Below are positions 45,306-55,708 of a stretch of 64,000 nucleotides of DNA, piece after piece. The notes under the pieces are model-generated. The model was not told the DNA's origin and did not search any database. It saw only the letters and a program-made list of their open reading frames with translations. This stretch comes from Symbiodinium natans (taxonomy: Eukaryota; Sar; Dinophyceae; Suessiales; Symbiodiniaceae), in contig CAJNDS010002459.1 in the NCBI GenBank assembly GCA_905221605.1, positions 178,501-242,500 on the forward strand, written 5' to 3'. Both the position numbers and the translations under genes were made by a program. The number at the start of each line of letters is the position of its first letter. Within the stretch, counting starts at the first letter, position 1.

Positions 45306-45433
45306 GATGTCGAAATTGTGACCGCCAACGTGGAACCCAGGGTAAAGCTGGAGCCGTCAGAGTCTCAAAACGAAGCTGCAAGCAGCGGCAGCAAGCCGAA
45401 AATCCTGGTGAAATCCAAGCAGCTCGTCACCAA
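45306..45433 (+). CDS. Single well-bounded exon with a sumoylation-type motif, unassigned
   Basis: After a TTGGCAG acceptor the frame reads DVEIVTANVEPRVKLEPSES, then QNEAASSGSKPKILVKSKQL VTK. The donor is K|GTAAG. It has the RVKLEP sequence, which fits the sumoylation consensus (hydrophobic-K-x-E). It is likely part of the same plus-strand gene as the charged exons upstream. Confidence 0.45.
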
Positions 45434-46194
45434 AGTAAGATTTCTGTGATGTCCATGTGTGCTGATGTGTGCTGTGAACCTGTCTGGAGTGGTCCTTGCC
45501 AAACACCTGAGGTACCCGGAGGACACCGTGCGCTGCGGTGTTGACGTTTCTGAGACGAGTTGGTAAAATCGAAGATGCGCTGAAATATTACTATAAGTTC
45601 CGGAGTTGCAGGATGTCACAGTGCGTGGCCATTGCCAGATTTGGGGCTCCTGGTACACAATGGAGGAAAAGCGCCACTTGACTCAAGCAGATGGCAGCTG
45701 GCTGCTAGTCTGCTCCCAAGAAGTTCAATCGAAATGTCGTGGGCTTGAGGCTGGGGCTTCGCATGCTGTCAGCTGACCGACTTCCTGGCCAAGTGCCCGC
45801 ACGCCCCCGATGAGCCTGAGGCGCAGCTGCCGCAGCCATCGCCAGCCATTTCTCAAGTGCTTAGCTGCTTGAGACTTGCATGTGAGGAGACTCTGGAGAA
45901 GTGCAAGGGTGAAGCTCGAAGCAAGCGACGCCGCGCGGTTTGACCCTTTGCTGATCAGTCTGCAGCCAGATGAAGGGTCAAAACTTGGAGCTCAGAAGCA
46001 CATGTCAAGCAAGGAGCCTGGTGCAGATTCGCCGCGTGCATGGTCCTGCTGTGCAATACGTGATTTTTGATCGCATCACCTGTACAGTTGCGGGAATCAC
46101 GCATTGATGGAGCTCGGCCTGATGCCTTTGCAGAGAGCTTTTGCGCGCAGCGCCATACTGATCAAAGTGCACTAAACAGATGAAATACCAGCCT

Positions 46195-47710
46195 CAGATA
46201 TCGACCGATACGGACATATCTTCAAATGTGTGTCACAGCTTGGAGCTGGAGACGTATCGCGTGAATTTTGTTTTTCCTTTCCAAGTTTATGTGTGTTGTA
46301 CAGCTGGGGCGCATTGTCGTTCTGGAAGAGAAAAGGCACCAGACTTGCATGGAATCTCTTTCTGGGGCCCTGGCTTTTTTCGCCTGCCCAGGAGTCGATG
46401 AACATCTTCACAGAGCTCCACGTCAAAGAGTCAGTGCGGGCAGCAAGCACCTGAGCCACAGAGTTTGACTGGATCACTAGGAGTGTCAGCTGTTGGTGTC
46501 TGTGACCTCAGGTGCAGACCCTCCACAATGAGAACATGTTTGCGGTAGCCCAGAGGCCAGGTGGTGGAATGCAAGTGAGCAGAAGGGCTGCAGAAACTTG
46601 AGCCTGTGGTAAGAGCTGCTCCTTGTCTGTGTAACTAGACCATGGTAGACCATTGTAGACCCTTTCGGCTCCGTTTCATCATGTAGCTCGGCGAGAGCTC
46701 TCTTTGGGAGCCCCCCCTGGGCCCGACGCTGACAGGCAAGCCGAGCCGGCACTTTTGTGAGTGTTTTTTGGACAGAGTTGCACGATCTCAATCTGATTTG
46801 TCGTCAGTTGCAAGGCACTTTGTGGCTTGCATATTGATTTCGCACAATGGTACATATGGAAGATCGACTGGTGCCTGCCGACAACAGGCAGGAAGTGAGA
46901 GCAGTCGTCAGCAGTCTTCAGCAGGGAGCCACTGCCAGCATGCGAAGATTGCAGTCACATCAGGCCGCCAGTCGAGAAGGCTCGCTGCGACAGATGTATG
47001 CCAGATGCCGTTTCGTGATGGTTTTCGTCAGGTTGCGTACACCGTAAATATCAAAGTACCTTGATGTGAGGTAGCATGATACTCTGATTGTGACATGTGG
47101 CTGCCTTGAAGTTATCAATCAAAATCGCCAGGTTGAAACCGGTATTGTGACAAGTGGAAAGGCGACAAGGGTCGTGGAGATCTACAACCAGGATTGCGAA
47201 AGACAGAGTCCCTCCAGGACAGCAAAGTTGTCTGCTGCCAGGATGAGACCGAGTGCATTACGATCGGTGCATCCGGCTGCTTGCCAGTTGAAGCGGTCTA
47301 TGGTTCATGTTGGATGATACGGAAGATTTGAAAAATCCCATGGAGCTGAGGCAGCACTCGCACGCCTGAGGTGTGCGACATCATCAGCGACTCGCCAGCA
47401 AACTCCCGTCTTTGTGTTTGCAGCAGCTCCAGGTGCAAGAGCGACCCGTTTGCCTCTGAGGCAGCTTCGTAAAGATCGAGCCAGACAAGATCCAGCTCGT
47501 CTCAAAGGCGCGAAGGGGAATCCTTGAAAATGTGTGACAGTGACAGCAGGCAGTTCAACAGGTTCAGGTGTTCGGAGTTGACTGCTGCGAGGTGGGGGTC
47601 TTTGCCGTGAAGCAGAGACTGTCCGATGAGGTTGCAAGCAAGGTCATTGCGCTTGGAGTGAAAAGTCGCTTGGATGCTTTGTTCAGAAAAACGGAAGCAC
47701 AGGGACGGGC
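46195..47710 (+). CDS. Scattered candidate exons, unassigned
   Basis: Plausible exons on the plus strand read DRYGHIFKCVSQLGAGDVSR (about 46202), GRIVVLEEKRHQTCMESLSG (about 46307), CGCLEVINQNRQVETGIVTS GKATRVVEIYNQ (about 47097-47194) and VQVFGVDCCEVGVFAVKQRL SDEVASK (about 47561-47640), the last after an AACAG acceptor. Each has splice-like edges. I cannot link them with certainty or name a family. They precede the flavoprotein gene and may include its 5' end. Confidence 0.3.
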
Positions 47711-47984
47711 AGCTTCGTGAAGTTTGCGGTGTCACTCGAATCACTCGAATCCCCAAGCTTGAAGTGATCTGGCGCCCTCATGATTTGTCTGAGTGCAAGA
47801 AGTCGCTGTCAATGGCTTTAGCCGAGCATGCGAGCATGTTCTTAGATGTCTTTTGCACACGCAGCTGAGGTTTCCAGAGGCCTGTTCAGCAGTACCCGCA
47901 CCCGATCGTGGCGCAGAACTCGGAACGCTGGAACATTCCGGAATGTTGTTGCCACCCTGTTCCTTTGACTCCAAGCTCCTCCAG

Positions 47985-50900
47985 GTCATTGGGGCTGGCC
48001 TGGGAGGTATGCAGACGATGATCAGCTTTCTGAAAGCTGGACGCAAGGTGGCTTCCTCAGTCTTAACTTGACGTGTATCCGGCTGAGACGCCCTTGCAGC
48101 TGCGCGTTTATGCAAGGACCTCGTTTGTCTCGAAAGACTCGGAGCTTTCGGCGGGCATTCGTGGCTCGTGAGTCTCTTAAACAGTTTGTTCCTGCAGAAG
48201 GTGTCCGTGCTTTCCTGGCATTGTCCACGTACCGCCCGTACGGCTTAGTCGCAAGGTCGTCTCCAACAAATTCACCAAGCTGCAAACCGAGAGTGGAAAC
48301 TATCACGTTGACTTTATGCTTCCAGACACTCCTGCAACCACCGACGTCGAGGGCGATGCGTACAAGATGCTCCACTGCACAAGATTCACAAGATGTGTAG
48401 AGCATGGACGTCTATCATAGCATCCCAAGCTTCCGTGGGAGCGCCGGAGTTAGAAAACAGTTCGAGCTAAATTAGGCCTGGGTTGTTTGTGTGCAGGACT
48501 TGCTACTGATTGCTGCTTTAAACTCGGTGCGTCTGCAGATCAGCTCAGGACATGGCCTACAAGAGATCAACTTTTGAAGATGTTCAGACAAGCAGCGAGG
48601 AATCGCAAGTTCTTGTGTCTGCTGATCAGAAGTCACGTCCGGTCGCATCACCCCAGATGCAGAGTCTGGCCTGTGCAGGCATCACGACCTGGGCGGGCAC
48701 CTGAGTGGACAAGCGTAAGAATATCAACATGCAGTCAGAGCATATTTCTCAGCATATGGGCGTGAGAGTGTAGCCACTGAGGGCCAAAGACCAAATTCCA
48801 CACGCATGTCGAAAAGATCAGACCCCTTCCAGACGGAAGCGGCTGCTTGTTTGACACAGGAACGCCCAAAGAGCGAAGCAGACCGATACCCGTGTCAAGG
48901 CATTGAAACAAGAATGCCAAAGCCCAGGCTACGCTGTCCATACCTTCCCAGCAAACGACGAGGAAGCCGAGGGAGTGCCTCGGCTTGGTTGCATCGTGAA
49001 TCCCACCGACTGGAGCATGGTGTGCTGTACTCAGGAGCTGATTGTTGCTTCGGCAGTCATCACTTGGCCTGGCAATCTGTGCAAGTACCGCGAGTGTCTT
49101 GCCAAGATGAAGATGCCAGTAGCCATCTAGTAGCCCTATCCGTTAACAGCATTCTGGATGTTTATTTGGGACATGTGGACATGTTGTGCTTGTCTGTTGT
49201 TGCTCCATGCTAGGCTTGAGTGGCCTGGAGAGGAGGACTTCGGTGGCTACATCGCCTACGCGTCCTTCTCTATGGAATCCTGGCTGGTGAGTGGAATGTC
49301 AGTGGAATGTGCTGTGCCAGCGGGACCATCCCATCTTGAGGGCAGTGTCGCTCAGGTTGACTATAGAGAAGCTGAAGGAAAGGTGTGCGTCCTGTACGGG
49401 CACGGCGCCTTTACAATTGAAAACGTGTGCTGCCTAGATTCGACACTGCTTTTCGTGGCTTGCATCCTACTGCTGCCATTGGTAAAATGGTGTCCTGGTT
49501 CGTGCTGCGGACCTGTTCATACAGCAGAAGCTTCAAGCTGCGGAGTTGCGCTTTGTGCTTTCATCTCGGGCTATGATTCGGAACGGAGGGTTTGAGTGTG
49601 TGGGGCCTTGGGCACAGAACCTTAGGATCTTCATTTTGTGGGCTCAACTTTGCTGAGCGCTTCGGCGGGGGGTTTTAGGTCAGACCCAAAGGTGGCAAAA
49701 TCGAAGATCCGGGATTCAGGCGTTGTGGGTCGAACATTTTCCTCTCCAACGCTAGTCTCTCAAGGGCTCTTGGGAAGTGGCTTTCCATGTGGCACTGCTC
49801 GGAGCAAAGGGCCGCAAGAAAGGCAAAATCCTGAGGTCCGGACGCTCTGTGAGCACAGGTGCAAGAAGGTGATAGTCATGTGCCGCAAGCGTCGCTCGGA
49901 TGTTGAAGTTCTTGAAGAGGGGCAGGTGCGGCAGGTTCATGGTTTTTGCGCGGTGGCCGCTGCAATTTGCCTTTACCTGTTCGATATGAGAGCACTTTCG
50001 ACGACTTAGCAGTGCTTCTCTGTCAGTGGGAGGAGCTGTCATCGCAAAAGTTTGGCCGGCACTTGGAGCTCAGGCAATCTGTGTGGAATGAGGGTGATGT
50101 CTTGGCTGGTTGGCTTCCTCGAGAATCCGGTCCCTGGCCCCATCTTGCTTGAGGCGGGGGGCATTCGGAGTGCTACGCAGTCTGCTGTGCATCGGCAGAA
50201 CAGTTTCGCACTGCTGCCGTTTCCCTTCAGGGCTTCCAGAAGATGTACGACCTTGTAGGCCCTATCTTTGCTGAATGGATCACATCGCATGCTGTATTCC
50301 TTAATGCCCTCAAGCACCGTTTTATTCTTGCTTGCAGGGTTTGATTGCTGGTCCGCACACTGTGTCGAACCCTCAGTGTGTTTCAGGCTTTTGCTGTGTT
50401 GAGCTGCAATACTGGATTTGCAAGAGAACTGTACCGAAGGTCAAGACAGACGAGAAGCGCAGCTATGCGCAGATCACGCAGAGAACTGCTTTCGGTGTGA
50501 CTTGATGGTTAAGGCATGCTAACGCTTTTGGTTACGCAATCTCAAGATTCAACTTCCCAAGATGAACTTGTGCCTCTGCTAGAGGTGACTGACGTTTACT
50601 TCCTTGCCGGCTATTATGGGCTGATGGAGGTCCTTGTGGATGAGATTAAGAGACTTACCAACGGTTGCAGCTTGCACGCAAGAGCCGCAAGTCCTTTCGG
50701 CTTCTTTGTGGATCCTCTGGATAGGTCCAAGCTAGTCGAGCTTCCAGCAGCGGCATGTTCGGCTCAGGTGCACAGACCAAGAAGGGTAAGAAGATCAAGT
50801 GTCAGCTCATTCTGAAAGCGGCGGGCAAGCCTAGCACGGGAGCATGGCGTGGACCATCTAAAGAGTACAGTGTGATATGTTGTGAAGGTTGGAGTTACGC

Positions 50901-51961
50901 CAGACCATCAGAAGGACAAAATGCTGGGTTTGAAGGACACAGCCGCTGGAGTGTCTAAAATGCTCGTCGGCCAACCATGGACTTCTTCGCACCCCTTCCC
51001 TGAAGTCGGAGGAGCTGGTGGGCTTTTGGGTCAATGGAGATCCGCTTCGTCCAGTGTGTTGCAACGGTTCCTCCGCGTTTGAGTCAGCATAACGCTCTTT
51101 CAGCTGTTCAACCTTCCGTGGTGGACCGTAGCAACTAGACAGAGGGAGCAACAGCTGCTTACCAAGGAATGTTCGTTGAAGCTCAGAACTTTGGCAGCTT
51201 CAGCTCTGGACCAAGCTTCGTTAGCTCTGCCGCCGGGCGTGAGTTGATGGATCTGCGCTCCGAAGTCTATTGACCATGTCATAACTTTAGGGCTTAATGT
51301 TTGAGGTTCAGGGCTTACAAGAGTCCTCAAGCCCGCATGCAAGGTTCGAATCTTCAGGTGGTTCGTGGATTATCCAGCAGACTTCGAGATCGTCCGGGGG
51401 ATTCTTCCAAAGCTGCGGCCCAGTCCTGAACAGCCTGCCTACGTGCCCGGCGGGAGACACTTGATGCCAACCTTCACGGCCATGAATATGGTCCCAATGC
51501 TGGGTGCAGAGCTAGCGGTATGCGGTGCGTGGGGGGCTTTGTCGGAGGGACTCGATGCGGTAGTATGCAGATGATATGCATCGAGTCAGTAGCTTGTGTA
51601 AGGCTGAAGCACATCAAGCAGCAGAGCCGACACCCTCTGAAGCAGTTTGTTGCGGAATGCAGAAGTGAATGGGAGGCGTGTGCGTGTGCGACCGTTTGAA
51701 GCTCCAGCAATTCTGAAAAGGTCTTCGGCTTGACTCAACTGAAGGCATACATCCGCCAGTGGAAGAAGGACGGCATGATCGATGACAGCAAGCCAGAGCC
51801 GCCGAGATCTCAAGATGCTTCAGATGCCTCAGATGCTTCAGATGCTTCAGATGCTACAAAGTCTGGCTTTCACTGCTTGGCCCTTTGTGATCTCTGATCC
51901 ACCCAGGCCATATCCGTACACAGAGGATATGGTGCAAAGCTTCTTGTCTCCCATACAGTGA
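47985..51961 (+). CDS. Flavin-monooxygenase-like FAD/NAD(P) oxidoreductase, at least 15 small exons; 5' end not found
   Basis: The first resolved exon (47985-48047) has the FAD-binding Rossmann loop VIGAGLGGMQTMISFLKAGR. Later exons in order: NKFTKLQTESGNYHVDFMLP (about 48267); TWPTRDQLLKMFRQAAR (48550-48600); HVEKIRPLPDGSGCLFD (about 48800); ASAVITWPGNLCK (about 49050); LEWPGEEDFGGYIAYASFS (about 49216); EGKVCVLYGHGAFTIENV (49377-49426), the second, NAD(P)-side Rossmann motif; VRTLCEHRCKKVIVMCRKR (49836); MSWLVGFLENPVPGPILLEA (50099); FQKMYDLVG (50228); VKTDEKRSYAQITQRTAFGV (50437); VTDVYFLAGYYGLMEVLVDE (50586); TKKGKKIKCQLILKAAG (50772); HQKDKMLGLKD (50906); LVGFWVNGDPLRPV (51014); VEAQNFGSFSSGPSF (51178); WFVDYPADFEIVRGILPK (51357); AYVPGGRHLMP; then KAYIRQWKKDGMIDDSKPEP with a Ser-Asp-Ala repeat, and PYPYTEDMVQSFLSPIQ to the TGA at 51961. 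The layout matches a dinoflagellate FMO-like family (from memory). Cofactor use is inferred. Likely role: oxygenation or reduction of small molecules. Confidence 0.75.
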
Positions 51962-51999
51962 CAAACAGATAAAGGCGGCAGAGCACCTGCAAATAAAGC

Positions 52000-53690
52000 A
52001 CATAAGCATCCGGTTTCTGGGTGACGGGAAAAGAAGTCGGCCACGCAAAGCATCTGCGCGAATGTATGCGTGCGCGTGAGTCAATTTCACTAGCAGCCTT
52101 GGGCTGGGGCACCCTGCCGCAAGATGGTGATGGCAGGTTACGCCCCTCCATTTTGTGGCATGCATGTTTGCGTGTTTTGAAGGTTGGATCGATCGGACGA
52201 ACATGGAGTGGATGCGCAAGGCGGCCATCGCAAGCCAAAGACAGCAGCAGTCTCTTGGCCGTGTTTTGCCGAAGGTTTTTGAACACCTGGCCGCGTTTGG
52301 CCGAAGGTTTTTGAACGAACCGGAAGTCCAAACGTTGTGCCAAGGCTCTCCGGCTGAAGCCCGTGCGGCTCTTCCAATAACCGACAAAAAATCGACAAAA
52401 CTCTGTTGATTTGGCGCTGAAGAAAAAGGGGGTTTGTGACCGCGGCACCTGCTACCTGCTCTGGACTCACCTGGCTCAGATGACTTTCCGCAGCACTCAT
52501 TTGGTGAGCGTGATTTGTTTTTGCTTCAGGAAGTACATCTTCATCTACGACAAGCAAGGGATAGAGCAGCATGCTGAAGAAGATGACGTTGCAGACTGGT
52601 GGATAGTAGGGTATCCTTTGCTTGAGGTTGCATTGCATCAAGCAGCAAAAGCTCTGGTCTCAGCGACGTAGCCTGTGATCTCGTTTGCGTGTCAGTAGTT
52701 TATGCCGCACAACCAGGTCTCCGATGCACCTTGACTTTCTACCGTACCACTTTCTACTTGTCAGCGCAGGTGTTTTGGAAGTGTCTGATGCTTGCAGTGG
52801 TCGTGCAGTGCTTGCAGTTTTTGTCATCCTGCCATATCCTGCCCAAGACAACGCGGCCGTGACAGGCGAACGTGGTGAGATTACGTGGCGCGACATCTCC
52901 TATGGAGAACAGGCTGTTTGTGCTGCGCGTGGAGCAGAACCTCCCACATGTGCTTCCGCAGCGTGACTGCCAGGTTGCTGAGCACAAAACTCATCTGGGC
53001 CCCACCGCGTGCACAACTTTGCAGGGCTGCATTAAAAGTGTCATCGAGGCAGTGCGCTTGAGTACACTGGGATGCAGCTCGGCAAGGTGCATGCGGCACA
53101 ATCCCACAAATGCCGTCATGCACCTCGGTCACAACAAGGCCGTTTGAAGCGCTTAGTGTCGTCCTTGCAGTGCATGCTGTCGACTTGCTTTTGCATACCC
53201 TAGGGTTCGACAAACTGCAGATGACAGCACTGTGATTTCATGCAGGGTGTGGTGACCTTGTGGACACCGCCGGGTTCTCAAGGTTCATCTGCGTTTCTCC
53301 TTAGCTAGCTTGCTGAGTCTCAGGAGCGTAAAGGAGCCTGTCGTGAAGATGGCGTGCCACAATGCAAAGGCTGGAAACCCTGAGTTGCTGTCGGAGGCGC
53401 CTGCGTTGCTGATGGAAGGTGAATGCAATCGCTGTCTCCGGCAATTACATGGCCCGGAGCTTGTCGCAGCTACGAGTGAACCCTCGATCAGATGTCTTTT
53501 TCTCTCTCAAGACGCGTTTCATTGCAGCAAGCCTGAACTGTCCAAGCTCCCGGCTGTCAGTGTTTAAGAGACTTCAGCATCTGAGGTCACAGCAGGAGCA
53601 GAGTCGAAGTGGAAGGCCTAGACTGCCTTGGTCACGGGACTCTGGAAAAACACTGAAAACTTAAGAGTTTCAACAAAATAACCTTTGTAG
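52000..53690. other. possible exons but no gene resolved
   Basis: A plus frame after TTGCTTCAG near 52532 reads KYIFIYDKQGIEQHAEEDD. One near 53420 reads VNAIAVSGNYMARSLSQLRV. Neither can be extended or named. The rest is without supported features. Confidence 0.3.
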
Positions 53691-53714
53691 TTACTTGTTC
53701 TGGCTTCTGGGGTT

Positions 53715-53890
53715 CGCCAAACCCCTATCCGAACAATTAGCTCTGGATTTAATTGTTGTCTGCAGGTTGGGGTCCCTTGGAGGGGAATTAACTTGGGATT
53801 TAATTGTTTCCTTGGGGCCCTTAGAGGGGAATTAACTCTGGATTTAATTGTTTCTGCGGGGTCCTTAGAGCTCCGGATTTAATGCTTTTC
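53715..53890. repeat. Irregular repeats of a CTCTGGATTTAATTG hairpin word
   Basis: Four copies of GGATTTAATTG-type words (53745, 53796, 53840, 53875) are spaced 51, 44 and 35 bp apart and separated by GGGGTCCTTAGAGGGG-like spacers. Two copies have the form GAATTAA...TTTAATT. The word is related to the hairpin of the 124-bp satellite downstream. Confidence 0.8.
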
Positions 53891-54550
53891 GCGTCTTCGG
53901 CTCCAGAAAGGGGTGGGAGCTTTTAGCCAAAATCTTATCAAACCCATGATTTCCAAACCCCCCCCCCCCCCCCCCCCCCGGTTCTCGGGCTCCCAAAAAG
54001 GGTGGTTGGGAATGGGGTTTGAGCCAAAACTTGCGAAGCCCACGATTTCCAGCCGTGATTTCCAACCCCCTCTCGGGCTCCAAAATGAGTGATTGGGAAT
54101 GGGGTTTGAGCCCGAAACTTGTCAAATCCATGATCTCCAACCCCTTCCCCCCCCTTCTCAGCTCCAGAAAGGGGTGTTGGGAATGGGAGCTTTTAGCGCT
54201 TTTAGATCTCACCAAGCCCCGGTGGTTGGGAATGGGCTCAAAACTTGCAAAATGCACGATATCACAACCATAATTTCCAATCCCCCCGCCACCCCCCCCC
54301 CCCCCCCCTTGGGCTCCAAAAAAGGTGGTTGGGAATGGGAGTTCTAGCTCAAAACTTGCCAAATCCATGATTTCACAACCATGATTGCCAATCCCCCCCC
54401 CCCCCCTCTCGGCCTCCAAAAAAGGGTGGTAGGGAATGTTTAAGCCCGACGCTTGCCAAATCCATGATTTCCAACCACCCGTTTTCGGGCTCCAAAGGGT
54501 AGTTGGGAATGGAGTTTTCGCCCGAGACATGCTAAATCCATGAATGGCTC
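53885..54550. repeat. Diverged C-tract minisatellite, about 6-7 copies
   Basis: Units contain GGGCTCCAAAAAGGGTGGTT then GGGAATGGG and CCAAATCCATGATTTCCAA, followed by a C run (up to about 21 C). Unit length is roughly 90-110 bp and varies with the C tract. The 221-codon minus frame across it is a repeat artefact. Confidence 0.85.
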
Positions 54551-54559
54551 ATTGTTTTC

Positions 54560-55345
54560 CGGAGCACCCAAAACAATTAAATCTGGAGTTAGTTGTTGTT
54601 GATGACAGGAGATGTGGAACCGAAACGAAGTACCGATAGCTTGCTACTTTACGAAGCGAGGTGCCGATGGCTTAGTCTTCGCCGGGGCACCGAAAAACAA
54701 TTAAATCTGGCGTTAATTGTTTTTGACGACATGAGATGTGGAACCGAAACGAAGTACCGATAGCTTGCTACTTTACGAAGCGAGGTGCCGATGGCTTAGT
54801 CTTCGCCGGGGCACCGAAAAACAATTAAATCTGGCGTTAATTGTTTTTGACGACCCGAGATGTGGAACCGAAACGAAGTACCGATAGCTTGCTACTTTAC
54901 GAAGCGAGGTGCCGATGGCTTAGTCTTCGCCGGGGCACCGAAAAACAATTAAATCTGGCGTTAATTGTTTTTGACGACATGAGATGTGGAACCGAAACGA
55001 AGTACCGATAGCTTGCTACTTTACGAAGCGAGGTGCCGATGGCTTAGTCTTCGCCGGGGCACCGAAAAACAATTAAATCTGGCGTTAATTGTTTTTGACG
55101 ACCCGAGATGTGGAACCGAAACGAAGTACCGATAGCTTGCTACTTTACGAAGCGAGGTGCCGATGGCTTAGTCTTCGCCGGGGCACCGAAAAACAATTAA
55201 ATCTGGCGTTAATTGTTTTTGACGACATGAGATGTGGAACCGAAACGAAGTACCGATAGCTTGCTACTGAACGGAGGGAAATAGCGGTGGTCTACTCTTT
55301 TCCGGACCACCGAAGAAACAACTAAATCTGGAGTTAATTGTTTTC
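54560..55345. repeat. 124-bp tandem satellite with internal perfect hairpin, six main units
   Basis: The marker GATGTGGAACCG occurs at 54611, 54735, 54859, 54983, 55107 and 55231, exactly 124 bp apart. Each unit contains AAAACAATTAA-ATCTGGCG-TTAATTGTTTT, an 11-bp perfect inverted repeat with an 8-nt loop. Units alternate CGACAT|GAG and CGACCC|GAG before the marker, so the array has a dimeric higher-order pattern. The flanking units are more diverged (54568, 55316). Confidence 0.95.
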
Positions 55346-55708
55346 GAAGACCTAAGGCAGACAAGCAGTTAAGTCTAGATGTAATTGCTTCAGAAAATCA
55401 AGCATCTGCCTGCAAGAGCTACCTCTGGATTTAAGGTTTTCCGGGTCCTGGGGTTCGGACCCTGCCCCTGACGGACGATTCTCTCCGGATTTAAATTCTG
55501 CATAACTCTTGTTTTCATTCTCTTCCCGGGACTCTGGCTCCATATGCAGCAGAGCACCGTGCTCAGTACTTCGCATTGCTGGGAAGGTGTGGGATCTTCG
55601 GACGTATGCAGAGTTGCATTGCTACAGGCTCGGGCTTGATCTGCATTCCCCCGCTATTCTCCGGTTGAAGCTGGGAGGACCCGCGGCCACGCCGTCAGCA
55701 GCATAGAC

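Noticed and set aside
53865-54530. 221-codon minus-strand frame with Gly/Ser/His-Pro repeats
   Set aside because: It follows the C-tract minisatellite; the frame stays open because of the repeat, and the plus strand is similarly open.
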